A stretch of 64,000 nucleotides of DNA, taken from the NCBI RefSeq assembly GCF_902506375.1, contig NZ_LR733284.1, positions 1,391,147 to 1,455,146 of the forward strand, written 5' to 3'. This document shows positions 17,704-28,666 of this stretch, one piece after another (position 1 is the stretch's first letter; each line of letters begins with the position of its first letter). The notes under the pieces are model-generated. The model did no database searches, had not been told where the DNA came from, and saw nothing but the letters and a program-made list of their open reading frames with translations. Origin of the DNA: Microbacterium sp. 8M (GTDB lineage Bacteria > Actinomycetota > Actinomycetes > Actinomycetales > Microbacteriaceae). Made by a program: the position numbers and the translations under genes.

Positions 17704-18435
17704 ATGGTGGAACGCGCGACGAGCTTCGGATCCGAGACGGGCAGCTACGAGAAGGGCAGGCCCGAGTACCCGGCCGAGGCGGTGCGGTGGATGCTCGAGG
17801 CGGTGCCGGAGGGCGCCGCGGTCGTCGACATCGGAGCCGGAACGGGCAAGCTCACCCGGGCCGTGCGGGCGCTCGGAACGGTCGTGACGGCCGTGGATCC
17901 GGATCCGCAGATGCTCGCGACCCTGCGCGAGAAGACGCCGGGGACCGAAGCGGTCGTGGGCACCGCGGAGGCGCTCCCGCTCGGCGACGGCAGCGCGGAC
18001 GCCGCCGTACTCGGACAGGCGTGGCACTGGGTGGACCCGGCGGCGGCGTCGGCGGAGATCGGCCGCGTGGTGCGTCCCGGCGGGGTGCTCGGGCTGATCT
18101 GGAACGTGCGCGACGAGCGCTCCGACTGGGTGCGCCGGCTCACCGCCATCATGCACGGCAGTCCGGCGGAGGAGATGGTCGCGAGCAATGCGGTGCGCGT
18201 GGCGGCGCCGTTCGGGCCGCTCGAGCAGCGGCGCTGGGAATGGACCAGGGAGATGACCCGGGCCGAGCTGCACGCCATGGCGAGCTCGCGCAGCTACCTC
18301 ATCACCGCCTCCGACGAGGAGCGGGCTCGTGTCGCCCGCGGCATGGACGAGCTGTTCGACGAGCTCGGTCTCGCCGACGGCGGCACCCTGGCCATGCCGT
18401 ATGTCACCGCCGCATACCGGGCGACCCGCGACTGA
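17704..18435 (+). CDS. Class I SAM-dependent methyltransferase
   Basis: A 243-residue methyltransferase. Motif I is VVDIGAGTGKLTRAV (about 40-54), the acidic end of strand 2 is AVDPDPQML, and the post-motif region is EALPLGDGSADAAVLGQAWHWVDP. It belongs to the UbiE/Methyltransf_11 group related to yeast Tmt1-like enzymes, but the substrate is unknown. It starts at ATG 17704 and is divergent from the exonuclease gene with 81 bases between. A symmetric hairpin starts in its stop codon. Confidence 0.9.
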   Translation: MVERATSFGSETGSYEKGRPEYPAEAVRWMLEAVPEGAAVVDIGAGTGKLTRAVRALGTVVTAVDPDPQMLATLREKTPGTEAVVGTAEALPLGDGSADAAVLGQAWHWVDPAAASAEIGRVVRPGGVLGLIWNVRDERSDWVRRLTAIMHGSPAEEMVASNAVRVAAPFGPLEQRRWEWTREMTRAELHAMASSRSYLITASDEERARVARGMDELFDELGLADGGTLAMPYVTAAYRATRD

Positions 18436-18460
18436 CCCCGGGCGTCGACGGCCCGGGGTC
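18434..18460. terminator. Bidirectional hairpin terminator
   Basis: 10-bp perfect arms GACCCCGGGC (18434-18443) and GCCCGGGGTC (18451-18460). The first arm includes the end of the methyltransferase stop codon. Confidence 0.65.
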
Positions 18461-18471
18461 GGCCGCGCGGC

Positions 18472-20118
18472 TCAGCGCCGGCCGGGACCGTCCAGCAGCG
18501 GGCTCTCCGGCGTGGGGATCCCGGACAGGCAGCGCTTCAGCTCCGTCAGCTTGACCCAGTGGGATCCGGGAGCGACCGGGGTGCAGCCGTCGCGGAACGG
18601 CACCTCGCGCTCGTCGACCAGCATGCGCACGAGCGGCGTCCACGGCTTCTTCGTGGACGGGTCGACGCCCCGACGCTGCACGGCGTCCCACTGCACGTTC
18701 GCCGCCATCGGCGAGACGAGCGATCCCCGCCACGGGTTCGTCGCCGTGCCGTACACATCGGCCGGCGACGCGGGGGCGGGCACGTCCGGTGCCTGGACCG
18801 TGGACCCGGGAAGGTGCAGCAGCGCCGCGAACGGCATGATCGTCTCGGCATGCGCGAAGCGGAAGGTCGCGGCGACGTCGCCGCCGGCGGCGCGCGCGTC
18901 GATCACCGAGAAGAAGTCGTCGAGCAGCGGCTGCGCCACGCGATAGGTGTCGTCGTGGCCGGCGAGGCTCGGCCCCTTCTCATAGAAGTCCTCGGCGTCC
19001 AGCAGCGTGGCGAACCACTGCGCGTCCGCCTCGTGGCCCGCGAAGTACGGCGAGAAGTCGAAGGCGTGCGGCGGCACGTTCTCCGCCTCCATGTCGGCGG
19101 CGATGATGTACAGGTTGTACAGCGTCATCGCAGCGTCGACCGGGGTCTTGATCGACTTCTTCGGATCGCCGCACGCGTCCGGATCCACGACGGGATCGGC
19201 GCCGGGCGCGCACGCGCGAGGGCCGCCCTTCGTGCCGTTCGCCGTGTTGTACCAGCGGTGCGCGGCGTCCGTGCCGATCGCGGCGATGAAGGCGGGCGTG
19301 AAGATCCCCGAGAGCACGTCTTCCGCGCTCGACACGGAGGCGGGCAGCGACTCGATGTAGTCCATGGCGGCCGAGATCGTGCCGCCGTCGCCGGTCTGCG
19401 CCGCGATGTAGTCCTCATACGCCTGGGCCCGGATGCGCTCGGGTGAGCCCACGGCCTTCTCGGTGCCGTCGGGGTTCTCCACCTTGTGGAAGTAGAGCAG
19501 GTCGGGCCGGGACTCGAGCGGCACGTCCGCGGAGGGGGTCCGCGACCCGCTCGCCGCGGCCGTGAACCCGCGGAGGAAGTTCTCGCCGGACTCCGTGGCG
19601 CGAGCCTCGCCCGAGGTCTCCGCGACGATGCGGTCCTTGTGCGCGGCGGCCGCGGCGAAGAGCCCGGCGTTGCGCTGATACGCCCGCGCGCCGATGCCCT
19701 GGTGCTGCGCGGCGCCCTGGCCGGTGAGCATGCCGTACCCGTTCTCCACGTTCGCGGCGGTCAGGGCGTCGATGTTCGCGAGCAGCGCCGCACCGATCTC
19801 GGGGGAGCGGAAGCCGCCCTCCGCCTGCGCGGTCTCCGCCATGCGCCGCAGCAGCGCGTCGTACTTGTAGCCGGAGAGCCCGCGCGACCCGTGCCGTGCC
19901 ACCGACTCGGTGGCCAGCGGCCGGTACCCGGCGGGTGCCGGCTGGTACGCCGCGATGTCGTCCGTGGTCGGGGCGATGTACGGCTGCTTGCTGCTGTAGC
20001 GGTTGTCCGGTTCGGTTCCCAGGGCGGACGCCGGCGGGGCGGCGATGCCGGCGACGAGCGCGCCGAGGGCGACGGCGGCGAGTCCGGCGCGGACGCGGCG
20101 GAGAGCAGGGGCGGGCAC
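18472..20118 (-). CDS. Secreted histidine acid phosphatase (phytase/MINPP-like)
   Basis: An exported phosphomonoesterase of 548 residues from histidine phosphatase clade 2, related to phytases and MINPP. A signal peptide covers residues 1-33 (AALGALVAGIAAPPASALG). The nucleophile motif RHGSRG occurs in ESVARHGSRGLSGYKYDALL, and the proton-donor motif HAE in RFAHAETIMPFAALL near the C-terminal third. Likely role: releasing phosphate from inositol phosphates or other organic phosphates outside the cell. GTG 20118 is preceded by AGGAGGAACC. An upstream 8-bp hairpin (20142-20161) would lie in the leader. Confidence 0.9.
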   Translation of the reverse strand: MPAPALRRVRAGLAAVALGALVAGIAAPPASALGTEPDNRYSSKQPYIAPTTDDIAAYQPAPAGYRPLATESVARHGSRGLSGYKYDALLRRMAETAQAEGGFRSPEIGAALLANIDALTAANVENGYGMLTGQGAAQHQGIGARAYQRNAGLFAAAAAHKDRIVAETSGEARATESGENFLRGFTAAASGSRTPSADVPLESRPDLLYFHKVENPDGTEKAVGSPERIRAQAYEDYIAAQTGDGGTISAAMDYIESLPASVSSAEDVLSGIFTPAFIAAIGTDAAHRWYNTANGTKGGPRACAPGADPVVDPDACGDPKKSIKTPVDAAMTLYNLYIIAADMEAENVPPHAFDFSPYFAGHEADAQWFATLLDAEDFYEKGPSLAGHDDTYRVAQPLLDDFFSVIDARAAGGDVAATFRFAHAETIMPFAALLHLPGSTVQAPDVPAPASPADVYGTATNPWRGSLVSPMAANVQWDAVQRRGVDPSTKKPWTPLVRMLVDEREVPFRDGCTPVAPGSHWVKLTELKRCLSGIPTPESPLLDGPGRR

Positions 20119-20257
20119 GGTTCCTCCTGGTGACGGGTCGGGGCGCGCGAAGGCGCGCGCCGCGGCTCAGCGTCTCGGCGTCGCATGAACGGGAGGTGGA
20201 CGGCCGGTGGCCGGGTCGTTGCCGCATCCCCGGATCCTGAGCGGGCACATGCCCCGG

Positions 20258-20263
20258 TAGACT
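20258..20263 (+). promoter_or_regulatory. -10 element of ychF, leaderless
   Basis: TAGACT with 8 bases to GTG 20272; no Shine-Dalgarno sequence. Confidence 0.55.
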
Positions 20264-20271
20264 CGTACCCC

Positions 20272-21345
<1,074 letters not shown>

Positions 21346-21788
21346 TTTTGGTTCTGACCAAGAGTTTAGTGCTCGTCTTGCCGGCCGAGTTCTGATTCAA
21401 CATTACGGCGACGCCTGATCGCCGAGAAGGAGCCAGTAGGCGCTGTTGCGACTGCGGTGGTGCCCGCTCGACGTGCCCTTCAGTCGCGTTGCTCCGCAGT
21501 ACGGACCCGAGGTGGCGCATATGAACCGGCCCGACCGGGGTATTGCCCGGCGCCGGGTGCAGCCCGGCTGTCTGCAGGAGCTGAGGAGCGAAACGCAGAT
21601 GACGGCGTGGAGCGGGTGACGGCTTCCGCGTGGCGGCGCCGATGCTCCCGGGGACACGGCGTCGCCAGAGCGGTGCGAACCCGGTCCCCTCCCCAAAGAA
21701 CGCACGCTGCTCGACATCAACCTCGCGCGGTAGCGATGGGGGTATCGCGTTCTCCCTCGACCTGCGGGCCTACGCCTGGTGAGAGCGA
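21346..21788. other. Junction region without a recognisable gene
   Basis: 443 bases between ychF and ptsI. The first about 60 bases are strikingly A/T rich (AGTAACTAATTTTGG, AAGAGTTTAGTG); the rest is ordinary in composition. Open frames exist on both strands but none has a convincing start or recognisable product. I see no inverted repeat, integrase or tRNA. It may be decayed insertion DNA. Confidence 0.5.
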
Positions 21789-23492
21789 TCAGCCCAGGCT
21801 GAGCGCCAGCGCAACCTCCGGGTCGCAGAGGGCGACTGCAGCGGCGCGAGCTTCAGTCGCGGTGGCAGCGTCGAGAGCGGCGGCCGCGATCTGCTGGCAG
21901 CGTGCTCGCGAGTGAGCCGCCAGCGCGAAGCGGGCGGCCGGAATCGCGGCCGGGGACATCGACAGGGATGTAGCACCGAGACCCGTGAGCACGAGCGCCA
22001 TCAACGGGTCGGCAGCCGACTCTCCGCACACCCCCGCAGGCTTGCCATGTGCCTCGGCGGCGCGCAACACCATCGCCACCAGATCCAAGACGGCGGGCTG
22101 CCAGGCATCGAGAAGATCGGAGAGATCTCCGACGAGGCGGTCGGCGGCCATGGTGTACTGCGCGAGGTCGTTGGTGCCGATGGAGACGAAGTCGACCGCG
22201 GCAAGGATCTCGTCCACGCGCAGCGCGGCCGCAGGGACTTCGATCATCACCCCGGCCCGTTCCAGGCCTCGCGATCGCGCGTGGATGGCGAACTCGGCGG
22301 CCTCGTGAGCAGTGGCGATCATGGGAGCCATCGCCCAGACCGCGATGCCGGTGCGGCTCTGCGCGTCGGCCAGCGCATCGAGCTGTTCGGCGAGCAGCTC
22401 GGGCATCGTGCGCGTCAGCCGGTATCCCCGCACGCCCAGGGCGGGGTTCTCCTCCGTGGCGCGGCGGACGAAGGCGAGCGGCTTGTCAGCGCCGGCGTCC
22501 AGCGTACGGACGACGACCTTCTGCCCTCCGCGGGCGCGCAGCACTCGCTCGTAGACGTCGGCCTGCTCGACCTGATCGGGTGCTGTCTGTCGGCCGAGAA
22601 AGAGCACCTCTGTGCGGAACAGCCCGACGCCTTCCACCTCGCGTTTGGCGAGCCGTTCGGCATCGTCGGCGGTTCCGATGTTGGCCAACAGCTCCACCCG
22701 GTGACCGTCGGCGGTGCGTCCAGGGTCCACGTTGCCGGCGAGTGTGGCGAGCATCTCCCGGCGTGCCGCCACCTCTGCACGGGTCGCCTCATCGGGATCC
22801 CGCACGACGGTGCCCTCGGCAGCGTCGACCGCGACCATGTCGCCGGGCTGAAGCGAGGACACGCCATCGACACGCACGACACACGGGATGCCGAGCTGTC
22901 CGGCGATGATCGCGGTATGCCCGGTGACACCGCCCTCCTCGAGGACGATGGCCAGAACCTTCTCCATGTCCAGGGTGGCGGTGTCCGCGGGCGAGAGGTC
23001 CACCGCGATAAGGATGCTCGGCGCTTCGAATGTGGGGACGCCTGGTTCAGGCAGCCCCATCAGCTCGGCGATGACGCGATCGCGGACGGAACGGAGGTCG
23101 GTGACCCGCTCGGCCAGATATCCGCCCGCAGCCGAGAACAGCTCGACGTACTCCTGCGTGGCCGCATCGACGGCGATCGAGGGGTGCGCGCCCTGGCGTA
23201 CCCGGGCGACAGCGTCGGCGATCAGCTCCGGGTCGGCGGCCATAGCGGCAGCGGCGGAGAGCACGTCACCAAGGGTCGTTCCGGCGGCGCTGGCGGCCTG
23301 GGCGGTGAGTCTCTGGGCGACGGCCGCATACGCGGCTTCGACACTCTCTGCCGCCTTCTCGGGGTCCTGGATGCTGGCTGCCGGTGTTGCGGCATCGGGC
23401 GCTGAAGGAGCCGGATGGGAGCGCACGACCGGGCCGAAGGCGGCACCTCGCCCCACGCCCTGACCGTGAAGGGCCAGCGGGCGCCCGCTCAC
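21789..23492 (-). CDS. ptsI: PTS Enzyme I (phosphoenolpyruvate-protein phosphotransferase)
   Basis: Transfers phosphate from PEP to HPr, the first step of sugar PTS transport. The 567-residue protein has the phosphorylated H192 in GGVTGHTAIIAGQLGIP. PEP-binding blocks are GVGLFRTEVLFLGR, VVVRTLDAGADKPL, FVSIGTNDLAQYTMAADR and AGVCGESAADP with the active-site Cys. The start is GTG 23492, overlapping the HPr stop by 4 bases; further upstream reading is HPr shadow. It is the last gene of a minus-strand PTS operon. An Enzyme I gene next to a sugar-specific permease is unusual, because one EI usually serves the whole cell. Confidence 0.95.
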   Translation of the reverse strand: MSGRPLALHGQGVGRGAAFGPVVRSHPAPSAPDAATPAASIQDPEKAAESVEAAYAAVAQRLTAQAASAAGTTLGDVLSAAAAMAADPELIADAVARVRQGAHPSIAVDAATQEYVELFSAAGGYLAERVTDLRSVRDRVIAELMGLPEPGVPTFEAPSILIAVDLSPADTATLDMEKVLAIVLEEGGVTGHTAIIAGQLGIPCVVRVDGVSSLQPGDMVAVDAAEGTVVRDPDEATRAEVAARREMLATLAGNVDPGRTADGHRVELLANIGTADDAERLAKREVEGVGLFRTEVLFLGRQTAPDQVEQADVYERVLRARGGQKVVVRTLDAGADKPLAFVRRATEENPALGVRGYRLTRTMPELLAEQLDALADAQSRTGIAVWAMAPMIATAHEAAEFAIHARSRGLERAGVMIEVPAAALRVDEILAAVDFVSIGTNDLAQYTMAADRLVGDLSDLLDAWQPAVLDLVAMVLRAAEAHGKPAGVCGESAADPLMALVLTGLGATSLSMSPAAIPAARFALAAHSRARCQQIAAAALDAATATEARAAAVALCDPEVALALSLG

Positions 23493-23752
23493 TTCTCCGC
23501 GTCCAGATCGGTGGCCAGCAGCGCGGCGAGCGTGTCGAGTGCCGAGTCGTCGTCGCCCTCGACGGACAAGGTGACCGTGTCGCCGTGTCCGACGCCCAGC
23601 GACATCACCCGCAGGATGCTGGCCGCGTCGACGGGGGCTGCGTCCCCCTTGGCGATCTTCACCCCCGTCCCGGCGGCTGCGGACGTGAAGGCCTTCGCCG
23701 GACGAGCATGCAGCCCGGAGGCGGAGGCAACGACGACAGTACGGAACTTCAT
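23489..23752 (-). CDS. ptsH: Phosphocarrier protein HPr
   Basis: 87-residue HPr, the phosphate shuttle between Enzyme I and sugar-specific EIIA. The active H15 is in ASGLHARPAKAF. The regulatory serine region is ASILRVMSLGV, with a Ser at 45, which is where HPr kinase acts in Firmicutes; actinobacteria generally lack that kinase. The ATG at 23752 lies 82 bases after the antiterminator stop. The stop overlaps the Enzyme I start (GTGA). Confidence 0.95.
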   Translation of the reverse strand: MKFRTVVVASASGLHARPAKAFTSAAAGTGVKIAKGDAAPVDAASILRVMSLGVGHGDTVTLSVEGDDDSALDTLAALLATDLDAEK

Positions 23753-23834
23753 AGGGATACTCCTTCGAATAGGCCCGGCCCAACGCCGGGCGAGTGGTGT
23801 AAGTGCGAGGCGGTGTCGCGACCGCTCGCACGGA

Positions 23835-24719
23835 CTAGTCGGGAACGGCCTCCCGCACATCCATCACCAGGCGCGCGACGTGAAGACCGAGGTAGGCCGT
23901 CTCGTCCGCTGTCAGCGAGGTCTTGAACGCCATCTCGATGAGGTAGCGCACCTTGAGTGCGCAGGCCATCGCTTCTGGGTGGGCATGAGAGATGGCGTCG
24001 AAGAGCGTGGGATGCGGGTCGCTGATCTGCTTGTCCGTGGACACGCGCGCGAACACGTAGCGCAGATGCGTGACGAATCGCGCCGCGTTCATCGAGTACC
24101 GGTCGAGGCGGATCTCGAAGGTCTTCTCGATGACGTCGAAGATCCGAGCGATCGTCTCGGTCATCTGCATCGCCGCTCCCACACCGGGCGTGGCGAACTG
24201 CGCGTTGACCAAGTGCATGGCCAGAGCGACTGCCTCCGCAGGGTCCAGGTGCACCTTCATGACCTCGTCGGCGATCCGCACACCCTCTTGCCCGACCGCG
24301 TACTCCGCGGGGTAGAGCTGTCGGACCTCCCATTGCAGGGGGAACTCCATCGTCGTACCTTCGACGGCGCGCTGCATCGCGAAGTGCAGGTGATCGGCCA
24401 GCGGCAGGATCAGCGACTGGCTGACGCGCAGGCCGAGTCGCTCGTTCGCATTATCGGCAATCCGCGCGGCAGCTCGCACGCATTCGAGCGGAGTCTCCGT
24501 GAGCACTTCCACCAAGCGTGAACTTGCTGCGTCCTCGCTTGCGAGGAAGACCTGCTCGACCTTCTTCGTATCGATCGGATCGCCTTGGCGGCTACCGAAG
24601 CCGACACCTCGCCCGAGCGCGACGAACTGCCGGTCGTTCTCATCGAGAGCGAGAACGGCATTGTTGCCGATCACCCGCTTGATGATCATCTCGTGGGCTT
24701 GCGTCATCACATGCACCAT
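23835..24719 (-). CDS. BglG/LicT-family transcriptional antiterminator
   Basis: RNA-binding antiterminator controlling a beta-glucoside PTS operon. The N-terminal CAT domain begins MIIKRVIGNNAVLALDENDRQ and contains ALGRGVGFG; two PRD domains follow. PRD1 has the His pair LADHLHFAMQRA and HLVNAQFATPGV; PRD2 has RFVTHLRYVFARV and YLGLHVARLVMDV. Phosphorylation of these histidines by the PTS normally sets activity. The frame opens at a TTG (24734) overlapping the bglA stop; ATG 24719 is my choice, and ATG 24707 or 24689 are possible. The RAT-like hairpin upstream of the permease gene is its probable target. Confidence 0.9.
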   Translation of the reverse strand: MVHVMTQAHEMIIKRVIGNNAVLALDENDRQFVALGRGVGFGSRQGDPIDTKKVEQVFLASEDAASSRLVEVLTETPLECVRAAARIADNANERLGLRVSQSLILPLADHLHFAMQRAVEGTTMEFPLQWEVRQLYPAEYAVGQEGVRIADEVMKVHLDPAEAVALAMHLVNAQFATPGVGAAMQMTETIARIFDVIEKTFEIRLDRYSMNAARFVTHLRYVFARVSTDKQISDPHPTLFDAISHAHPEAMACALKVRYLIEMAFKTSLTADETAYLGLHVARLVMDVREAVPD

Positions 24720-24730
24720 CCCGGATTCGT

Positions 24731-26158
<1,428 letters not shown>

Positions 26159-26170
26159 TCACGTATCGAG

Positions 26171-28108
26171 TCAACGGGTCACGGTCAGGACCGGCTCGCC
26201 AGCCACGACGGTTCCCTGTGCCTTGACGGTGATGCTGTCAGCGTCAGTGGCGTTGGTGACGACGAGGATCACCGTCGCCGGGTGGCCTGCTTCACGGATC
26301 GCGTCCAGGTCCGCGGTGACGAGCCGCTGACCGGCGGTCACACGCGCACCTTGAGCGAGTGCCCCGGAGAATCCGGTGCCCTTCATCTGCACCGTGTCGA
26401 CTCCGACGTGCACCAGGATCTCCACGCCGTCGTCGGTGAGGATGCCGAATGCGTGCCCGGTGTCCATCGCGGCGATGATCTGCCCGCCGGCGGGAGCGAC
26501 GATCTGACCGTCAGTGGGCTCGATGCCCACGCCCGGTCCCATCGCACCTGAGGCGAAGGCCGCATCCGCGACCTCGCGGAGTGGGATGACAGTGCCCTGT
26601 ACGGGAGAGGTCACCTCGGTCAGGCCGGTGCGCGTCGCGGTCGCCACGCTTCCGCCGGCCACGGTCGGGGTCGGCGCCTCGGGCTCGAGATTCAGCCCCG
26701 CCGCGAGTGCGGCGTCTTCGCCGGCGTGCGTCTTCTCGAATCGGAAGGACAGAGCGAACGCGACCACCGCGGTGACGACGGCGCCAATACCGAGGGCGAT
26801 CAGGATGTTGAAGAAGTACTGGAGCGTGTCACCGCCGATGTAAAGGAACACCGCTGGGAGACCGGACGTGCCCACGGCGAACCGGTGCGTGGCGGTCAGG
26901 CCGACGAACAGACCGCCGGCGCCGCCGCCGACCATGGCCGCGATGAGCGGGTACTTCTTCGGCAGTGCGACGCCGTACAGCGCCGGTTCGGTGATGCCCA
27001 TCAGGCCGGTGATTCCGCCGGCCGTTGCGATCTGCCGCAGCTTCCTCTCCTCGGTGCGCACCGCGACCACGAGGCTGGCGACCCCCATGGCGATGTTGGA
27101 GACGATGGCTCCCGGGCCGAAGATGCTGTCGTATCCCATCTGGGCCAACTGCGCGAACCCGAGCGGAGCGATCGCGTTGTGCACGCCGAACATCACCATG
27201 ATCGGCAGCAGCGCACCGATGATCACCGGCGGAAGCCAGGGGGCGTTCTCGGTGAGGAAGGTGAAGAACGTGGCCAGCCATCCACCCATGACGGTCCCGA
27301 TCGGGCCGAGGACTGTCAGCGCGAGCGTGCCCATGACCAGGAACACCACCATCGGGACGACGACCAGCTTGATCGCGTTCGGGATCACCCGATTCAGCCA
27401 TCGCTCGAAGAACGACTGGACGAAGATGATCAACAGGATTGGGATCACCGTTGAGCCGTAGGAAGCGAGAGTGACGGGGATGATGCCGAACAGGCTCACC
27501 GGCTCGCCCGCGGTCACCAGCGCGGTCCAACTCGGGTGCAGCATCATCGCCGCGACGACACCCGCGAGGAACCGGTTCGTCTTCAGCTTGTCCGCCGCGG
27601 AGATCGCCACGAAGACCGGCAGGAAGTAGAACACGGCATTCGCCATGAACGACAGCACCACGTAAGTCTGAGATTCACGGGAGATCACGTTCGTCACCAC
27701 CAGCACCGCGAGCAGCGCCATGATCATGCCGGCCCCGGACAACGCCGGGACGATCGGCTGGAAGGTGCCGGCGATGAAGTCGATGATCGACCCGAATACG
27801 CCCTTCTTTCTCTTTGTCCCGTCGTCCGGCGTGGGTGCGCCCGTTTCGACTCTCGCTGAGCGCAGCTCCCGGTCGATCTCCTCGAACACATCCTTGACGT
27901 GCGTTCCGATGACGACCTGGAAGGTGCCGCCTGCGCTACGGGTCGTGGCGACGCCGTCTGTCGCGTTCAACTCGCTCGACCGGACCTTCGCCTCGTCTCG
28001 CAGCTCGAATCGCAGCCTGGTCTGGCAGTGATACGCCGACCTCACGTTCTGCGGTCCGCCGATCAGCTCTACGATTTCCGATGCGAGCGTTGCATACTTC
28101 GTACTCAT
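26171..28108 (-). CDS. PTS beta-glucoside transporter, EIIBCA fusion
   Basis: Membrane permease that imports and phosphorylates beta-glucosides. The 645-residue protein has EIIB first (1-80, with phosphorylated C28 in SAYHCQTRLRF). EIIC follows (about 105-460, ten or so hydrophobic segments, signature GITGLMGITEPALYGVALPKKYP). EIIA is last (about 500-645, phosphorylated His in GVEILVHVGVDTVQMKGTG, second His in DTGHAFGILTDDG). All three phosphate-handling residues are intact. It is the first gene of the operon, behind a leader with an antitermination signal. Confidence 0.95.
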   Translation of the reverse strand: MSTKYATLASEIVELIGGPQNVRSAYHCQTRLRFELRDEAKVRSSELNATDGVATTRSAGGTFQVVIGTHVKDVFEEIDRELRSARVETGAPTPDDGTKRKKGVFGSIIDFIAGTFQPIVPALSGAGMIMALLAVLVVTNVISRESQTYVVLSFMANAVFYFLPVFVAISAADKLKTNRFLAGVVAAMMLHPSWTALVTAGEPVSLFGIIPVTLASYGSTVIPILLIIFVQSFFERWLNRVIPNAIKLVVVPMVVFLVMGTLALTVLGPIGTVMGGWLATFFTFLTENAPWLPPVIIGALLPIMVMFGVHNAIAPLGFAQLAQMGYDSIFGPGAIVSNIAMGVASLVVAVRTEERKLRQIATAGGITGLMGITEPALYGVALPKKYPLIAAMVGGGAGGLFVGLTATHRFAVGTSGLPAVFLYIGGDTLQYFFNILIALGIGAVVTAVVAFALSFRFEKTHAGEDAALAAGLNLEPEAPTPTVAGGSVATATRTGLTEVTSPVQGTVIPLREVADAAFASGAMGPGVGIEPTDGQIVAPAGGQIIAAMDTGHAFGILTDDGVEILVHVGVDTVQMKGTGFSGALAQGARVTAGQRLVTADLDAIREAGHPATVILVVTNATDADSITVKAQGTVVAGEPVLTVTR

Positions 28109-28144
28109 GCTCGTCTGACCCCACTCTCTTCTTTGAGCGCATAG

Positions 28145-28175
28145 AAAAAGGACCCGAGCATCGATACCCGGGTCC
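28145..28175 (-). terminator. Leader terminator of the PTS operon
   Basis: Minus strand: 7-bp arms GGACCCG and CGGGTCC (28175-28169 and 28156-28150), then TTTTT (28149-28145). It lies 37 bases before the permease start, so it is a regulatory attenuator and not an end-of-gene terminator. Confidence 0.8.
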
Positions 28176-28189
28176 AGGTATCAGAGCTC

Positions 28190-28222
28190 AGGTCCTGCTT
28201 CGCGTCAGACGAATAACATCCT
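28190..28222 (-). promoter_or_regulatory. Candidate RAT (antiterminator) hairpin
   Basis: Minus-strand RNA starting AGGATGTTAT and ending GCAGGACCT, outer arms AGG/CCT and inner TTCG/CGAA. Its ends agree with the BglG/LicT RAT pattern GGATTGTTA...GGCAAAACC in part. It lies just upstream of the leader terminator. A TATGTT hexamer about 35 bases further upstream is a possible -10. Confidence 0.6.
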
Positions 28223-28291
28223 GGGTCTCACAGCGACGAATCGCTTGGGACAACATACCATCTGCGTGGTGGCGCGCCAACCAGGACGCCG

Positions 28292-28666
28292 TCAGCGCGG
28301 ATCGACGCGGACGGTGGCCGCGCGGGTCTTCGCGGTGACCATTGGCGGATAGTACGGACTCGTGCCGTACTTCGCCTCGTACGCGGCGTCGATGAGATCG
28401 TTCAGCTCTGGGTCGTCGATGGGGGTGAATGTCACGTCCTTCTCGATGCCGCCGGCGGTGATGCGCCCGGCACCCTGGGCGCGCGCGGACTGGTACCAGC
28501 GTGAGCTCGTGCCGTTGTAGGCGCGCACGTAGACGCCGCCGTCGACGACGACCGACCAGATCCAGGTGAGTGTTCCGAGCGTGCTACCGTCCGCTCGGAA
28601 CGGGGCGATGTGGAAGTCGTCCGTGGTCGCGATGGCGTGCAGTTCGTCGGTGCTCCAGGCGGTCAT
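28292..28666 (-). CDS. DUF2255-family protein
   Basis: A 124-residue protein of the DUF2255 type: WSTDELHAIATTDDFHIAPFR, LTWIWSVVVDGGVYVRAYNGTSSRWYQSAR and VTFTPIDDPELNDLIDAAYEAKYG. The fold resembles flavin-binding split barrels, but the function is unknown. It starts at ATG 28666, overlapping the stop of the MmyB-type regulator by 4 bases, so it is cotranslated with the regulator. Many such pairs sit next to redox genes, as here. Confidence 0.85.
   Translation of the reverse strand: MTAWSTDELHAIATTDDFHIAPFRADGSTLGTLTWIWSVVVDGGVYVRAYNGTSSRWYQSARAQGAGRITAGGIEKDVTFTPIDDPELNDLIDAAYEAKYGTSPYYPPMVTAKTRAATVRVDPR

Noticed and set aside
20142..20161. GGCGCGCG / CGCGCGCC hairpin as a terminator
   Set aside because: It lies in the upstream region of both divergent genes (phosphatase and ychF), so it does not end a transcript; probably part of the phosphatase leader or chance in GC-rich DNA.
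21415..21463. Minus-strand reading TTAVATAPTGSFSAI, recalling the APTGTIS loop of ribonucleotide reductases
   Set aside because: Only about a dozen residues match, the flanks do not continue the family, and frames break at once. Too little to call a pseudogene.
21457..21915. Plus-strand frame of 152 codons between ychF and ptsI
   Set aside because: No RBS, no known motif, and its last third is antisense to ptsI.
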